Below are positions 47,901-62,900 of a DNA stretch of 64,000 nt, one piece after another. The stretch is from contig CM046303.1 in NCBI GenBank assembly GCA_025267735.1, positions 19,954,403-20,018,402 of the forward strand, given 5' to 3'. The stretch's first letter is position 1. Each line of letters opens with the position of its first letter. A program made the position numbers and the translations under genes. The notes under the pieces were generated by a model. It worked only from the letters and a program-made list of their open reading frames with translations, had not been told where the DNA came from and did no database searches. This stretch comes from Mactra quadrangularis. Lineage: Eukaryota; Mollusca; Bivalvia; Venerida; Mactridae.

Positions 47901-50900
47901 TTGGTGCTAAACCCACGATATCCTTCGTGCTGTGTTAAGAATTGTGGTGTTTATATATGGAAAGATTTGGTGATTATCATAAATGGTCTGTATAGTACTG
48001 CAGTAAATGTATCAATATATATTGCTATATCATCAATATTTATTTCTCAATATCGATATTGTCGATATGCTTTGAGCCCAATCAATGACAGCTCTAGTTC
48101 TTATTTTTCACTGTTGTGAAATATATCATCAATGGGATGTCATTTTAATGTAGAATCTAAATAATCTTGTAAGAGAAATGATATCTCATTACTTTTGTGT
48201 AAAACTGACGAATTTCGAAAGTAGTGGAATACATGCATACTTAAACTGAGGATTATGATTATTTTTGTTTCAACTTGCTGGTCCAGAAAATAATATTTTC
48301 TCTCCAAGCAATTGGTATGTCATTCTTCTTGAGACATGATTTGTGAACTTACTTTTATTAATAAAAATTGATGTATGTTACTTAATTTGACAAATATTTA
48401 TTGAAGACCCATTCTTAACTTGTACTCCCTTTGTACTCCCTTATTGTCTGGTTGGCTTTTCAAGGTCTGTTTAAGGATCTAGAAGTTGTGGGTTTGATTC
48501 ATGGTTTATTACTGTTTTACATACATTTTTCATTTGAATGGTGCCATTTCAAGCATATGTGGTAACAGTGGTCAAGTGGTAGGACGTGGGTGTAAGGATC
48601 AAAAGGTTTTGGGTTCAACCCCACCCATTAGGGGCACTGCCAATTTCCTTGAGCAAGAAATTTTAACTCCACCCAGGTATAAATGGGTACTGTGATGGAT
48701 CACTTGCCTGAATGTGACTTCATTGATTAGGGTTTTATTGTACATAATCATAAAGTTGGCTGAACATGTATATGGAAGCCAACTTTAAACCACACTTTAA
48801 CTTTATAATTATAATGTATCTCATTGTTTACTATTTCAGCTTGCTAGAGCCTCACAAGAGTTATTAATGTCTGTATGTATGAATACTAATGAATCTCACA
48901 CAGCCAGTGATGCAGAAGTTATAGCTTTACTTATAAAGATGAGAATGAAAACTAAACCTCTTATAAATCATTATCTAGCTTGTATAAGGTATGTTGGTTT
49001 TTTTTTTTGTTTTTTTTTTGGTTAGGTTAAATGCCATAGCAACACTTCATATTTAAGTCATATCACATTTCACAGTGGTCAGTCAACCTACTTACCATTC
49101 CTGGAAAGGCTTAATCTCTGGATTTAGCTGGTATCCAGTTACTAGGCACATATTTCCATCAGTGACTGACAACTTCCCCACATGATTTAGAATCAGTGGT
49201 AGGAGGATAAATGGCAGTAGAAATAATTTCATAATTTCCTGACCAAACTCAATGAAGAATGCCTCAACTAGGATTCAAACCCATGACCCCTAGATTAGTT
49301 GACATGTGTACTACCAACTGAGCTAGCAGGGTGGCTATGTTGTTTTATAATAAATAAATAGGTGACATGATTATTCCAAAACAGTATCACAACAAACACT
49401 CATTTTGTTGCTCCACTACTACAGATTCAGTTGATCTGATGATTATCAGTGGTTTAAAATAATTAGGGACTTTAGTCAGTTATCTTTCCCTGATAAAATC
49501 TGAAGCATTCCAAATGGTAAGTAGGTCCATACAGTTGGAATCCTCGGATTTTATCACTGAATTCCTATGTAAGGATAACAAAATATTTAATCAAATATCT
49601 TTCTTGTTAATAAAGATATTAATAGAAGTGATGAAATTTAGATAGTTCTTTACCTTAAAAATACTTAGCTAGAATTTCAAACAAATCAAATGATTTACAA
49701 AACATGTATTAAAGATTAATTTTGGCAAATTTACATTGAAAAGTAAGGGTAAAATCCGAGTAATCCAACTAATTGGACCTACCTATTTGAAGAGCATAAA
49801 AGGGGAAATAACTGACTAAAGTCCCTTATTAATTAAAATTAATATGAAAATACCAGAATGTATTGCTAAATTTTAGTTGGTTTTAGTTGTTTTCAAGTGT
49901 GTACTGTTTGCTACAGTTTTATATGAATGAATGAAATTTAACAATACTATACATTATACTGAAGTGGTTTCAATGTGAAATTTTAATTATTATATTTTTC
50001 AGAGAGTTATTAAATCATGAAACATACAGTTTAGATGCATCAAGTCCATTTAAAGATAATTTAACTATGGTATTGACACATACAATATATAATGAATTAT
50101 CAACTACAAGAAACCCTAACAATATGTCTCTAATTAGTGTTGTATTTCAAACTAAACCAGAGGAGGCTGCTAAGGTATTATACTGCATTAATTGTTTTTT
50201 TTGTTGAGTTTAATGCTATATATATAACATTGTATAGGTCATATAACGTTGGTCAGTCAACCTACTCATTGTTTCTGAAAGGCTAAATCTCTGAATTAAC
50301 CAACTACTAGGCCCATCATTTCATCAGTGACTGACAACTGCCCTACATTATTAAGAATCATTGGTAGGAGGGTAAATGGTGGTTAAAATGATTTCATGGC
50401 CAAGCTCCACGAAAAGTATTACCCTCCTGGTATTGAATCTATGACCCCTAGATCTGTAGACTTGCATGCTTTTAACTGAGCTAGCCATGCAGCTTTTTTA
50501 CTTGGGGAGGTGTGATGTTTTTACGTGGGAGGGATTTCACCATGTTTAGTAGTGTCTGTAGCTAAGCTGCATTCCAATCAGCTGTAGACGATTACATTAG
50601 GCTAATTTTTCTGCAATTTAAGTAGTCTTCTTGATGTGTTTATGCTCAGATGTTGCAATTTGTGCAATTGAAGTATATATAATCGGCTTTAGTTTAGGGC
50701 TATAAGAAATTTGATATTAAGAGGGGTTTGCAGGAAACCACATGTTGTCTAGTAATTGCTCTAATTTTTGTCAACTACTAGCCTGATTTATTTTGTTATA
50801 CGGTCAATCCTATTAAACCCTGATGTAAAACTCTCCACTCACCTACTTGCTAATTTAAGATCTGGCTATTTTGTTATGAGGGTCATGTGGCTTTTTCTCA

Positions 50901-53900
50901 TAACAATATTTATTACACAATCATTATGTTTAGTAAGTTGTTTACATTGTCTATGTCATGCAATTTGTACAGAGCCATCCTATCACAGCCTGTTTATAAT
51001 GCCACAATCAAATTATCTCGCTTACTTTGGTTAAAAAATAGAAATTAAGATGCTATTAATAGTGTTTCGTCTAGATGAAAGCTGCAAATCGATTGGTCCA
51101 CTCAAAGGTCATTTCGACTTGACCCTCTCACAACCATAAGATATCCTACTCTCAGCAACCATAAGAGATCCTACACAACAGCAGCCTATAGGATAACTGT
51201 TTTACAAAGATTGTTATACTGTCAAGGCAAATTTTATTACCAAGCTATTTACTGGTATAATATTATACAGAGCCATCCAAAATTACCTTTACACTTTTAA
51301 ATGAGCTGGTTTTCCATTCACACAATTTAAATCTTATTTTAGATGTATTTTTGCATTGGTACAGTTATAATAGATTGTTACATTTGAAAGAGGAGTAATG
51401 ATACTTTATATTATTGTAATTGTTATACAAGAACATGTATTTGCATATATGTTTTCAATCTATCAAGTACTGGAAAAAAATTAAGTACAAATCGTATATT
51501 TACAACAGTGTCAAGGTAATTATGGATGGCAATGTATAGTAAATTTAAACGTTCATCTATTTCTTTAGGATGACAAACTATGACCTTCCTAGTATATATG
51601 TCATTTGATTTTTTCAGATATTAGCGTCAGTATTTCAAGATTTGTTGAGGAATAAAGATGATTACCTACGAGCATTACGTGCACTGTTTCGTGAGATAGT
51701 AAGATCATTGAGATATGACATCAATTTTGAAGTCTTTTGTTTAGCATTGATGAAAGATAAAATCGAAAAATTCAATGACTTTGCCTTCAAAGTAAGTCAC
51801 TTCATCTCTTTGATAATTTGTAGTAACTGTATATATCATTGTAATATGCTAATAGATAAGGTCATGGAAAGGTCCATTATCAATTTTACTGGTTTTTCTT
51901 TATACAGTATGTGATTTGAGTGACAGCATGCATGTAATATTGTCAAATTTGCTTCAGATTCTTTTTGTTGGCCAATCATTAATGAGGATATAATAATATT
52001 TGTGTAAATTCACTAACATATATTTTTTACAAATTTTGTTTGTGCTGTGATTGGACTACAGGAAATCTTAAATTGGTCTTCATGGAACAAAATCTATTCT
52101 TCTTAAATGATTACTTTTTAGTTTAAAGGTGCCTTGACTTTTCTGGAGGATAGTTTTTCCCTAATATAAAGTGTTTATTTTAGGAGAGATATATGGCGTC
52201 TGTGGTAGATCTTGTTACTATGTGTATATTACAAGCTATTACACCTGCTGTCAGAGAAGCTGTTGCTGCTTTAAACAGGGGAGATAATAAAGGTAAATAT
52301 CATTTGAGATATTATTCATACTGGTCTATAATCTGTTATGGAATAATGGCATTTATGGACATTTTCTTATTATGTTTATAACATTTTTAGACTCTTTACT
52401 GCTGATCTTATGGTATGGCACAATCTGTTCCTATGTCTTTCATCCGTCCATCGTTCTATTTATCAGCCACTTCTTGTCTGCCTGATAGTTTTGGAATGTG
52501 TATGACCTCTACAAATTTTGGGGTCTGTCTCAGTCCCTAACCACTTTTTTATACTGGGTTAAATGCCATGTCAACACAATTTTATGTTATTTTTACGGCA
52601 TCCAGGGCAACAAACATACCTTTCCTGGATCCTTGTCTATAACCATTACTCACCTACCCTTCCACAAGGTTTGCTACTTCTCTATATACCTAATCAATGA
52701 AGAAAAATTGACATTATTGTCAATTTTTTTATGGAAGGGTGTAACCTTCTTGGATGGGATTGTAACCAGTACCCTCTTCGGGGAATTAGATACAAAATCC
52801 CTGTGCTCTACCAACTTCGCTACAGAACCTGGTTCTCTGACAAGTATACACTTATATTTATAGATATAGAAGTTATATACAAGTATCAAGATTTAGTTGC
52901 TACGATTCAGCGTGATGGAGTCTGGTGGTTACATACTTTAGTTACTGAATATCTAGAACCTAAACCCCAGGAATATGTTTACTGGTATGTAATTGTATTA
53001 TAATAGTCCTTTAATTTAGTCAGCTTTCATACTGGTATACTGTGAATATTTGAGTACAGATATAGTTTCCTTCTGCAGAGTAATTTTATATCTAGATCAT
53101 CTTGATACAATTTACGACAGATTTTTTGCCAAATTTCTTCACTGACTTTTTGCCAAATTTCTTCATAGATTTTTTGCCAAATTTCTTCACACACTGATTG
53201 TAGAATTGTGAGAGTCTTATTATTATATGTTAAGCCTTGTTTAGACAAATACTTGAATGTATATGGTATATTCTTTTACAACATAGGAATATAGGCCTTT
53301 AATCGATTAAATAAGGATTACTAAATGTAATTGGAAATGACCTCAGTGACTGACTATTTGAAAAAAAATATGTATTTGATTACAAACAATTACTGATTAC
53401 AACAACGCTATCCCTGTCTGTTAGTTTGTACTCTTAAAGTGTTTACTGTCTGAGTAGGCAAAGACATGTTTATATTGTTAAGATTCTCAGTGAAGTGTAT
53501 TTTTGTATAAGATATGATGGCTATGATGGTTTTGAACTGAACTAAAATATCTTTAGCTTTACACATTTTTACAAAAGCGCATGAAAAGAAATAGCATTTT
53601 ATAGTTTAGTATTCATGCTGGTGCATTGTGCGTAAAGTTTGACCCCGATCTGACCTTTATGCAAGAATATTCATTATATGGAATACAAATGTAGTATTAA
53701 TGCTAGATACTGATAGGAATTTATCGTCATAGCTGGAATGTAATTATTACGCAGGGATTGATTTTTAAAATGTATTAAAGCATGTGTATAATAGGTGTGG
53801 TATTGATTTTCGTCAGAATATGAGTATATAATAATTAGATGGAAATGTGAAAGGTCAGGTCGGGGTCAAACTTTAAGCACAATACATTCCTTCACTTTAC

Positions 53901-56900
53901 TGCTAGCACAGAGACCACCAGAATCATTGTTGGTTCAGTGACTTTAAGAAAGTGAGTGGCATGATGGTCCACCAACATTTTACAACCACAATTATCTGAA
54001 TGCAATAAAATAATAATAATATAATCATTATCTGTTGTTATGTTATTAATTAAATTTAGAATATATTAGGCCACAACAAGTTGATCATATGTTCTACGGA
54101 TTTTTCTGGGGAAAAAATGGGGCGAGCGAGTGAAGAAAAAAAAGTCTTTATTCACTTGCTTCACAAGCGGTTTGACCAAATTTTTATGGCGAGCGAGGAA
54201 ATAAAAAATTTTTTTTTGTAAAAACCTTCAAAATTAAGGTGCGAGCGAATCCATAGAACATATGATCAATTTGTTGTGGCCTTATTCTAAATTGTTAAAA
54301 TGGACAGCATATTTTAACTTATCACTTAGATTATTTTGGTCTGGTTAACTTCATTTGGTTCAGTAAAAGATTTCATTTTGCTGGAAGGATGGTCCAATGC
54401 TGATGAAGTTTGATGGGAAGAAAATAATTATAAACTAACAAGCTAAAATTTTCAATTGTTATTTCAGTCTAAGAAAGTTATTATTTATGGAGAGTGTAGA
54501 TCAATATGTTAAAGACAATTGGCCAGCAGAAGCTGATAGAGGGTAAGATATAGATATATTTCCTTGCTTATCAATCATTTCAATCAGTCAAATCCTGATT
54601 TATATCTGCTGCCAGCATCTCAGGAACTGGGGTAGGCTGCAGACAGTTAGATTGTCTGACATCTGATCTCAATGAAACCCTGTTTAAAGGTTCGTTGTTC
54701 TAGAGGTTGTTTACCTTTAAATCGGCCTTTACACACTCTGACCACATCTTTCTTAGACGCCTACTGTACAACTCATATTGCTTATACAGCCTAATTATGT
54801 AATACTTGTAAAAAAAACTGTCTGGTTGGCAAAATACAGAACTACAGCTTAGAAAAACTGGATTTATTTCAAATAATTTTTAATTTCAGGGGACTTTTAA
54901 ATAACTTTGAATTCCTGCAAACTTTGAAAACGTGTGTTTTGACTGTAACTGTTGTGTTTCAATGCTTCACCCTGTGCAGAAAAAGTTACATCTATCTTCT
55001 AATGTGCCTTCCATTTTTTCCTGCCTCCCTGGACTTTCTTAGTTCTTGAATAATCAAAATTTGTTAACATAAAGCATCTTTGCATATTGTCTGTCTAACT
55101 GTAACATTGATTATTTGAAATCATGGCAATCACTCAAGGTTGACACTTAAACATGAACACCATGCTCAAAACTGAATTATGGTCTTTACAATTTCCTTCA
55201 AGTATTTAACATAACAATAATGGTCTTAAGTTTGAAATATGAAATCAAGAAAATAGCAAAATTCGAACATTTTATTGGACTGATTTGTAATGTTATATAA
55301 AAAGATGAATGTATATTTAACCTGATGAAAATTTATGGTCTGAACTGGGATCTAATGCAGGACCTTCAAAGTTGTAAGCAGACACTCTACGACTTTTTAT
55401 ACTAGGTTTAACGCCGTGTCAACGCAATTTAAGTTTTTTTAATCCAGTCAGCATACTAACCTAGCTTTCACAAGGGCAGTGACTTCTCCATACACCTTAC
55501 TTATGAAGGAAAATTGTTATCTTCAAATTTTCATGGAAGGGTATAACCGCACTGGATGGAATTTGAACCCATAACCCCTTTGAGAAGTGTTGTTTTATAC
55601 TATTGTTACATTTATTTTTACAGACCTATGATGAGACTAGCTACAGAATGTCCAGTGTTAGAAGATACATTGATGAGAATATTAATTATTGGTTTAAATA
55701 GGGATCTAGCTTTAACACCTACAGACTCTATAGAGTTAGCTGATGTGTTGATTCGTAGAGCGGCTTTATTACATTCTGAAGGTTAGATTATTGTGTATTA
55801 AATATTATAGAAAAACAGTCATACTTTTCAGATACTCATTTTCGGATATTTAGGTGCCGTAAATGCAAAAAACACATGATCAAGTTGTTTTGGCCTAATA
55901 TTCTTCTTGGTTGCCATGCCAATGTCTAAGTCCCCTCTAGATGTTTTATTAAATGGATGACCTAAGAAAAACTTTTTTTTTTCAAATTTCTTTATTTAGG
56001 GTTAGTTAGAACTGGTAAAAATGTATTAAACCTATTTAATATATAATTTAGATGAGTTAAATGCCCTTAAAAAACCTTTGAAATGAAAAATTAATAAAAA
56101 GAGTGAAAACAATAGAAATAATAATGATAATTAGACATTCTAACAGGTGACTATAAAAAGTAAGCTTCAAGGCAAGGGAGTTCAGATGCCATACTATACC
56201 TTTGCTACAAATCTGAAGTCATTGTGACATTTAGTTTATTGAGATTTTATTGTACTTATTTCAGGAAGAAAAGTTATACATGTGGAAAGATTGGAATTAT
56301 TTGATGCTTTATTAAATCTATGTTCTTACAAACATCCTGAAAATATTGTATTACCAGCAGGGTAGGTTTTTATTTTGTTTCTAACAATTTTTACTTGTTC
56401 TCACTCCAGTTATATGGGAGTACAATCCTGTGGTGCTTTTCACAAAAATTCTTAAGAAAAAATTCTTAGTTAGTCAAAAGCAAGAAACATTAAGAATATG
56501 CTCATTTTTTGGCTTATCAAGTTTGAATATTTTACAAATTGTGTAGAATTGTGTATACCTTTTGAATATCTTATCATAGTCATGCTTATTGTCCATCTGA
56601 CTTTGAAGTGCTAATTATATGAAACTGACTTTCAAAGATTTTTTTCGTAAGAATTTTTGTGAAAAGCACCACTGGTTAGTTCATTTGATAGAGCTTCTAA
56701 TTACCACTATTTTGGTTGTTGGTGTGAATCCTTGTTGGAACTACATTTCTCCATTGAGTTTGGTCTAAAAATATTGAATGTATGCATTTTGCATGTGAAC
56801 ATTTTCAACCAATCGTGTAAATCAGTTGTTAGCTACTGGCTCTATATAGTGCCTAATACTGGTTAAAAGCTTGAATCTAGAGATCTAGACCTGTCAAGGG

Positions 56901-59900
56901 ACGGTTACTGGACAACTCTTGTTATGTTTTTTGAACAGTTTATTGTACACTCAGCTCATATTACATGTAAATAGAAGTTCAAAATACAAATAAGTAATTA
57001 AATAAAATTATCTTGTAATTGCTGTACTGTTTCAAAATGAAAATAAAATGGCCAATTTTTGCCTATGTCTCAACCAGTAAAGGGATAGGTGAGAAGAACT
57101 CTATATTTTGATCTCTATTCAAGTAAAGATTGTGATTAAGCTGAAAGTAACATTGGCCATCTGGTTTAACTGTTTAATTATAATTTTGTGTACAGCTTTA
57201 GTGTATGATTATAAATTATTGTAGGTATACACCCCCACAGTTAGCTATATCTAACCTATATTGGAAAGCTTGGCAGATACTGTTGGTTATTGCAGCTTTT
57301 AACCCTTCTACATTTGGTAAGTGAATCTTTAACATAGTAACAATGTTTCATCTTAGTATCATCACTGTATTTTGAATACCTGTCAAAGACTGTAAACCCC
57401 ATTCAGAACTCCTCAGTCATTCACTGTGAATAACCTCAGAATATTTAGACACCATGTTGGAGCTATGTTTTTTGTGTCAAAATGTTAAACAAAATACTTC
57501 AAATGGTGTTGAAGTAAACTTATCCATGATAGTTTAGGAGATGATTAATGTCATAGATGTGAAATTGAATATTTAATGATATTTCAGACCAAAATTGAGT
57601 CACATTTATAACATAAAAAATTTCATAAAGCCTAGTGTGTTTTCGCAACAAGACTGTTTTACATTATCTGCTACATGCTTTGCCTTGCATATTTAGCAAT
57701 TTATTGTTGATGACCCCCCCTCCTAAAAAAAATCCTGCCAGAATTATGTATTCAATGAATGGTCCAGGGCATTCAGAATGTGTAACCCCATCTTATACAG
57801 ATTGGAGATATTCCCCTATGATTGATTTTTATGGAGCATTTTTTGTTTTGAGAGCTTATGCTATCACTTTGTGTCTGCATTGAATCTTCTACACTTTACA
57901 AGATATATTATTGAATGTGAGTATACTAAGTCTATGGGAATATACCAACTATACTGTGATAGGATATTACTCTGGATGAATTAGTTTTGGAGTTATTGCC
58001 CTTTTATACTAAAACATTGCCTAATGTCTAGTGCTGGCGAAAGTTTGTTGTGAAGACTTGAGTTGTACTAGTTGAAAATTTAGCCTATACTTTACATGTA
58101 TAAGATAATAAGTCAGGCTAGTGCTCAAGATAATTTAGCCTATACTTTACATGTATAAGATGATAAGTCAGGCTAGTGCTCAAGATAATTTAGCCTATAC
58201 TTTACATGTATAAGATGATAAGTCAGGCTAGTGCTCAAGATAATTTAGCCTATACTTTACATGTATAAGATGATAAGTCAGGCTAGTGCTCAAGATAATT
58301 TAGCCTATACTTTACATGTATCAGATAATAAATCAGGCTAGTGCTCAAGATAATTTAGCCTATACTTTACATGTATAAGATAATAAGTCAGGCTAGTGCT
58401 CAAGATAATTTAGCCTATACTTTACATGTATAAGTTGATAAGTCAGGCTAGTGCTCGAGATAATTTAGCCTATACTTTACATGTATAAGATAATAAGTCA
58501 GGCTAGTGCTCGAGATAATTTAGCCTATACTTTACATGTATAAGATGATAAGTCAGGCTAGTGCTCGAGATAATTTAGCCTATACTTTACATGTATAAGA
58601 TAATAAATCAGGCTAGTGCTCAAGATAATTTAGCCTATACTTTACATGTATAAGATAATAAGTCAGGCTAGTGCTCAAGATAATTTAGCCTATACTTTAC
58701 ATGTATAAGATGATAAGTCAGGCTAGTGCTCGAGATAATTTAGCCTATACTTTACATGTATAAGATAATAAGTCAGGCTAGTGCTCAAGATAATTTAGCC
58801 TATACTTTACATGTATAAGATGATAAGTCAGGCTAGTGCTCGAGATAATTTAGCCTATACTTTACATGTATAAGATAATAAGTCAGGCTAGTGCTCGAGA
58901 TAATTTAGTCTATACTTTACATGTATAAGATAATAAGTCAGGCTAGTGCTCGAGATAATTTAGTCTATACTTTACATGTATAAGATGATAAGTCAGGCTA
59001 GTGCTCGAGATAATTTAGTCTATACTTTACATGTATAAGATGATAAGTCAGGCTAGTGCTCGAGATAATTTAGTCTATACTTTACATGTATAAGATAATA
59101 AGTCAGGCTAGTGCTCGAGATAATTTAGCCTATACTTTACATGTATAAGATGATAAGTCAGGCTAGTGCTCGAGATAATTTAGTCTATACTTTACATGTA
59201 TAAGATGATAATTCAGGCTAGTGCTTGGGAAAATCCAAGCCTATGACTGTTGATAGGATGTTTTTTGTATTAAGGTTTAGCAGCATGGGAGAATTATCCA
59301 ACATTAAAATGTATGATTGAAATGGTTATGACAAGTAATTATAAGTTTCCACCTCCAACCACTGCTGTAGATGATTCTGTTATTGAAGAAATAAGAAGTA
59401 AAGAAATACAGGTAATATATGTTACTTATGTGTTCTATTGAAACATACATTCATAGACTGAAGTGTTTGCTTTTTCTTTCAATGGTTTAAGATATTTCGA
59501 CTTAAGAATCAAATAATTATTCATCTTGTACAATTCTGGAACAACTATGTTAGATTTTTACAGAATAATGTTGACTAACAATACTGGTATTATTTACTAT
59601 GTATCAAAAGGTATATTCAACTTTTTTTTTAAATGTGAGAAGTAAATTATATTATATTGAATTTGTATTGAACATAACATGTTGTATTTTTTATTATTGC
59701 CATGTATTTGAAAAGGAGACCATTGTTTACTTCATAAACTGAAGAAATAATTTCTACTGCAATTCCTTCTCCTACCACTGGCAGTTGTCAGTTAATGATG
59801 AAAGATATGCCTAGTAACTTTTTAACAGCTAAGTCCAGAGATTAAGCCTTTTTAGGGACAGTGAGCATGTTGACTGACCGGTTGAACTTTTTAAGACACT

Positions 59901-62900
59901 CATACTATCACTTGTGTTTGAATGCCTATGTATACAAACTTATGCAATATTCTACCAGAAGAATTATTATACCCCCGCTTCCAAGAAGAGGGGGGTATAC
60001 TGTTTTACCATTGTCTGTGCGTCTGTCCGTTACAAAATTTCCGCCGCAGTTTTCTCAGCAACTATAACATGCAGCAGCGTAATACTTTGCATATTGCTTC
60101 ATCCCATAGTCCCATGTGGTGTAAAGCGATTTCATGCTCCTTGCTCATCTACTTCCTGTTTGTCGCATATTTTTAGATTTTTGCGGGGGTATCACTAGTG
60201 AGCATTAGCTCACAGATTTACTTGTTTTATTCTTATTTCTCTATACTAAAGGTAGCACAGAAGGAGAAACAAGAGATATTAGAATTTGAAGGTCATCTTG
60301 CTGCATCTAGTACAAAAGTTACTATAACTGAAGCTAATAGTTTATTGATAGCACAACTTACAACTATGGCTCCTAAGTATGTATTACTTGTATATAAGGC
60401 TATAGAAAACTAATTGTTGGATTCTTACCCCTCATGTTTAATTAAAGTCTGAACACCATTACTTTTTTGGCAGAAAAAAAACAACTGAAGACATCCAATT
60501 TACTGATTTCATACATGCTATGGCCAATATTACTGGGTTAGAATTACATATTTGCTAAGATAACCTTCTGTTATGCATGATGAAATACTAGCCTCTATTG
60601 TCCAATTGAGCTGAAATAAAGTGATGAAAAATAAAAGTGCCCACTTGTATCTTGATATAAATTAAATGTTATTGTACTTTTATAATAATAACTAAAAAGG
60701 AACAAGCAGAAAAGGGATCTTTTTCTAAACTTTGTTGTATGGTTGGCTTTAGATCCCTTAACACATCTGCAGGTATGTCCCACGATCCCTCACAGATGCT
60801 TTTGCATCCCTTAGTAGGGAAATATTTTTAAACAATTTTGATACAGGAAGCATGTGTAAAACTATTCTACCTTAATTTCATCATGTATTATGTTTATTTT
60901 ATAGTGATATTGCTAGGAAGCCACCCCAACAAGTAATGGATCAACTACGTAGTTTAAATGATTCATTAAAAATTGGACAAATATTATGTCGAAGCCGTAA
61001 TCCTGATTTTCTTCTGGATATCATACAAAGACAGGTGAGTTATGATGTATATATACATGTATATAACTATTGGTATTGTTAAATTTTATTCAACTATTAG
61101 TGGCCTATACATTTACCCTGCTGATTTGAATGTGCTCTACAGTTCTTATGTACTCAGGATCATTAAAAATAGATTTAATTCAGCAGAGTTAATGTATGGG
61201 TCGCTAAAGTTGCTTCAAATTCAGCAACTCATCATGCCTGTATTGGTTTGTGTTGATATCATCATTCACTGTAGTAGTGTTTATTTCAATATGTTCGGTT
61301 ATCATATCGAGGGTTGCTCTCAAGACTGTAGTCACTCATTCTTTAATACAATGCATTTACTACAGTCTTGCAGGCAACCCTTGAAATGCAACATCCAGAA
61401 GAGGAAACTAATGGCATTTTATAGTTCCATGGTGATGCATGTTCACTGACTTAACAGTGGTTAACCATGGTCATCTGGCTATTGTTATTTATCAGTCACC
61501 ATGGAGAGTTGACATATGACACAAATATCTTACCTGCTCACAGGTATCTTTTTCCATGTGGACTAAGTATAGCAAGGACATTTGTAGATCTAAGAAAAGC
61601 CACCCAGCTAGCTCAGTTGGTAGCACGCAAGTCTACTGATTGAGGGGTCGTAGGTTAGATTCCCTGGCGGGGCATACTTTTAGTAGAGCTTGGTTATGAA
61701 ATTATTTCTACTGCCATTTTATCTCCTACCAATGATTCTTAATTATGTATGGCAGTTGTCAGTCACTGACGAAAGTATTTGCTTTGTAGTTGGTTAACAG
61801 CTAAATCCAGGGATTTAGACTTTTTCAGGAACAGTGAGTAGATTGACTGACCAATGTTATATGACCTATATAATGTGATACTATATTGTTAAACACATCA
61901 AAAACAAAGATCTAAGAATTTTGTTTGGTGTCAACTTAAGACCTTTCACTGGAATACTTCTCCTACTAATAGCGTTTGTAATTTGAGTCTTTGAAAGATA
62001 TTGTAGCCGAGAGTTCGGGACCGGTCACGGTAGGTCATACTCTATACATGAGTTGTCGACCTTGTGGTAGGGTAAGTTAGTACTGGTAATAAAAAAATGT
62101 CCAGGAAACCTATAATAGGAAGAGCTAGCCGCCATATATATGACCTAAATGCGTGTTGAATATGACGTTAAAAAACAACAACAAAAAGAAAGATATTGTA
62201 TGACACTGTATGATATTGTTACTATTTGCAGGGTACAAGTCAATCCATGCCATGGTTAGCTGAGCTGGTAGAATCCTCAGATGGATCATTAGATATGTTA
62301 CCTGTACAATGTTTATGTGAATTCTTATTACATGAAACACAAGATGTTGCTAGGGATAATATAGAAGATGACTCGTTAAAATTTGAAAAACATAAAAAAT
62401 CTCAGGTATGAAAATATTTCCCTAGTACTTTAGTACTTAACAGTGTAATCTGACATTATTTGATGGAAATACTCTAAAATTCATAAAGATAAGCATGCTT
62501 TTTGAAAATAAAGATGTCATGTCACTTTTAAGTTGAAGATCTTTGAAATAGGCTAGTCTCAAAAATAACCTGTTATGGTTCTGAATTCAGCATTTTTGGC
62601 TCATGGAAAGGGTTTATTCATTTCCTATGTAAAAGCAGTTGAAATCATAAAATTATGGGTTTTTTCAAAAGTTTACTATCCGCACATTCATGCAAGTATG
62701 TTTTCCTGGCATATAAAAATATAAATGAAAATCAATCTTCATACAATTTATATGATATTATGCCCTGCGTTTGTAGTGCTTCTGTGAATATAAACTTTAT
62801 TTTGGTAACTCTCATAGATGGCCTTAGAATACAGTACAATAGCAGCTGAGAATTTTGCACACTGAGAAAAGAGGAAAGTTGAGAAAACTACACAAAATAT

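Noticed and set aside
59861..60198. Three overlapping ORFs near 60 kb
   Set aside because: They fall in a dispersed repeat element within INTS1 intron 17 and compete for the same bases in different frames.
34598..61905. Possible functional tRNA genes at A/B-box motifs
   Set aside because: Stem pairing of a tRNA cloverleaf is not maintained and each is followed by a long SINE body. These are retroposed heads.
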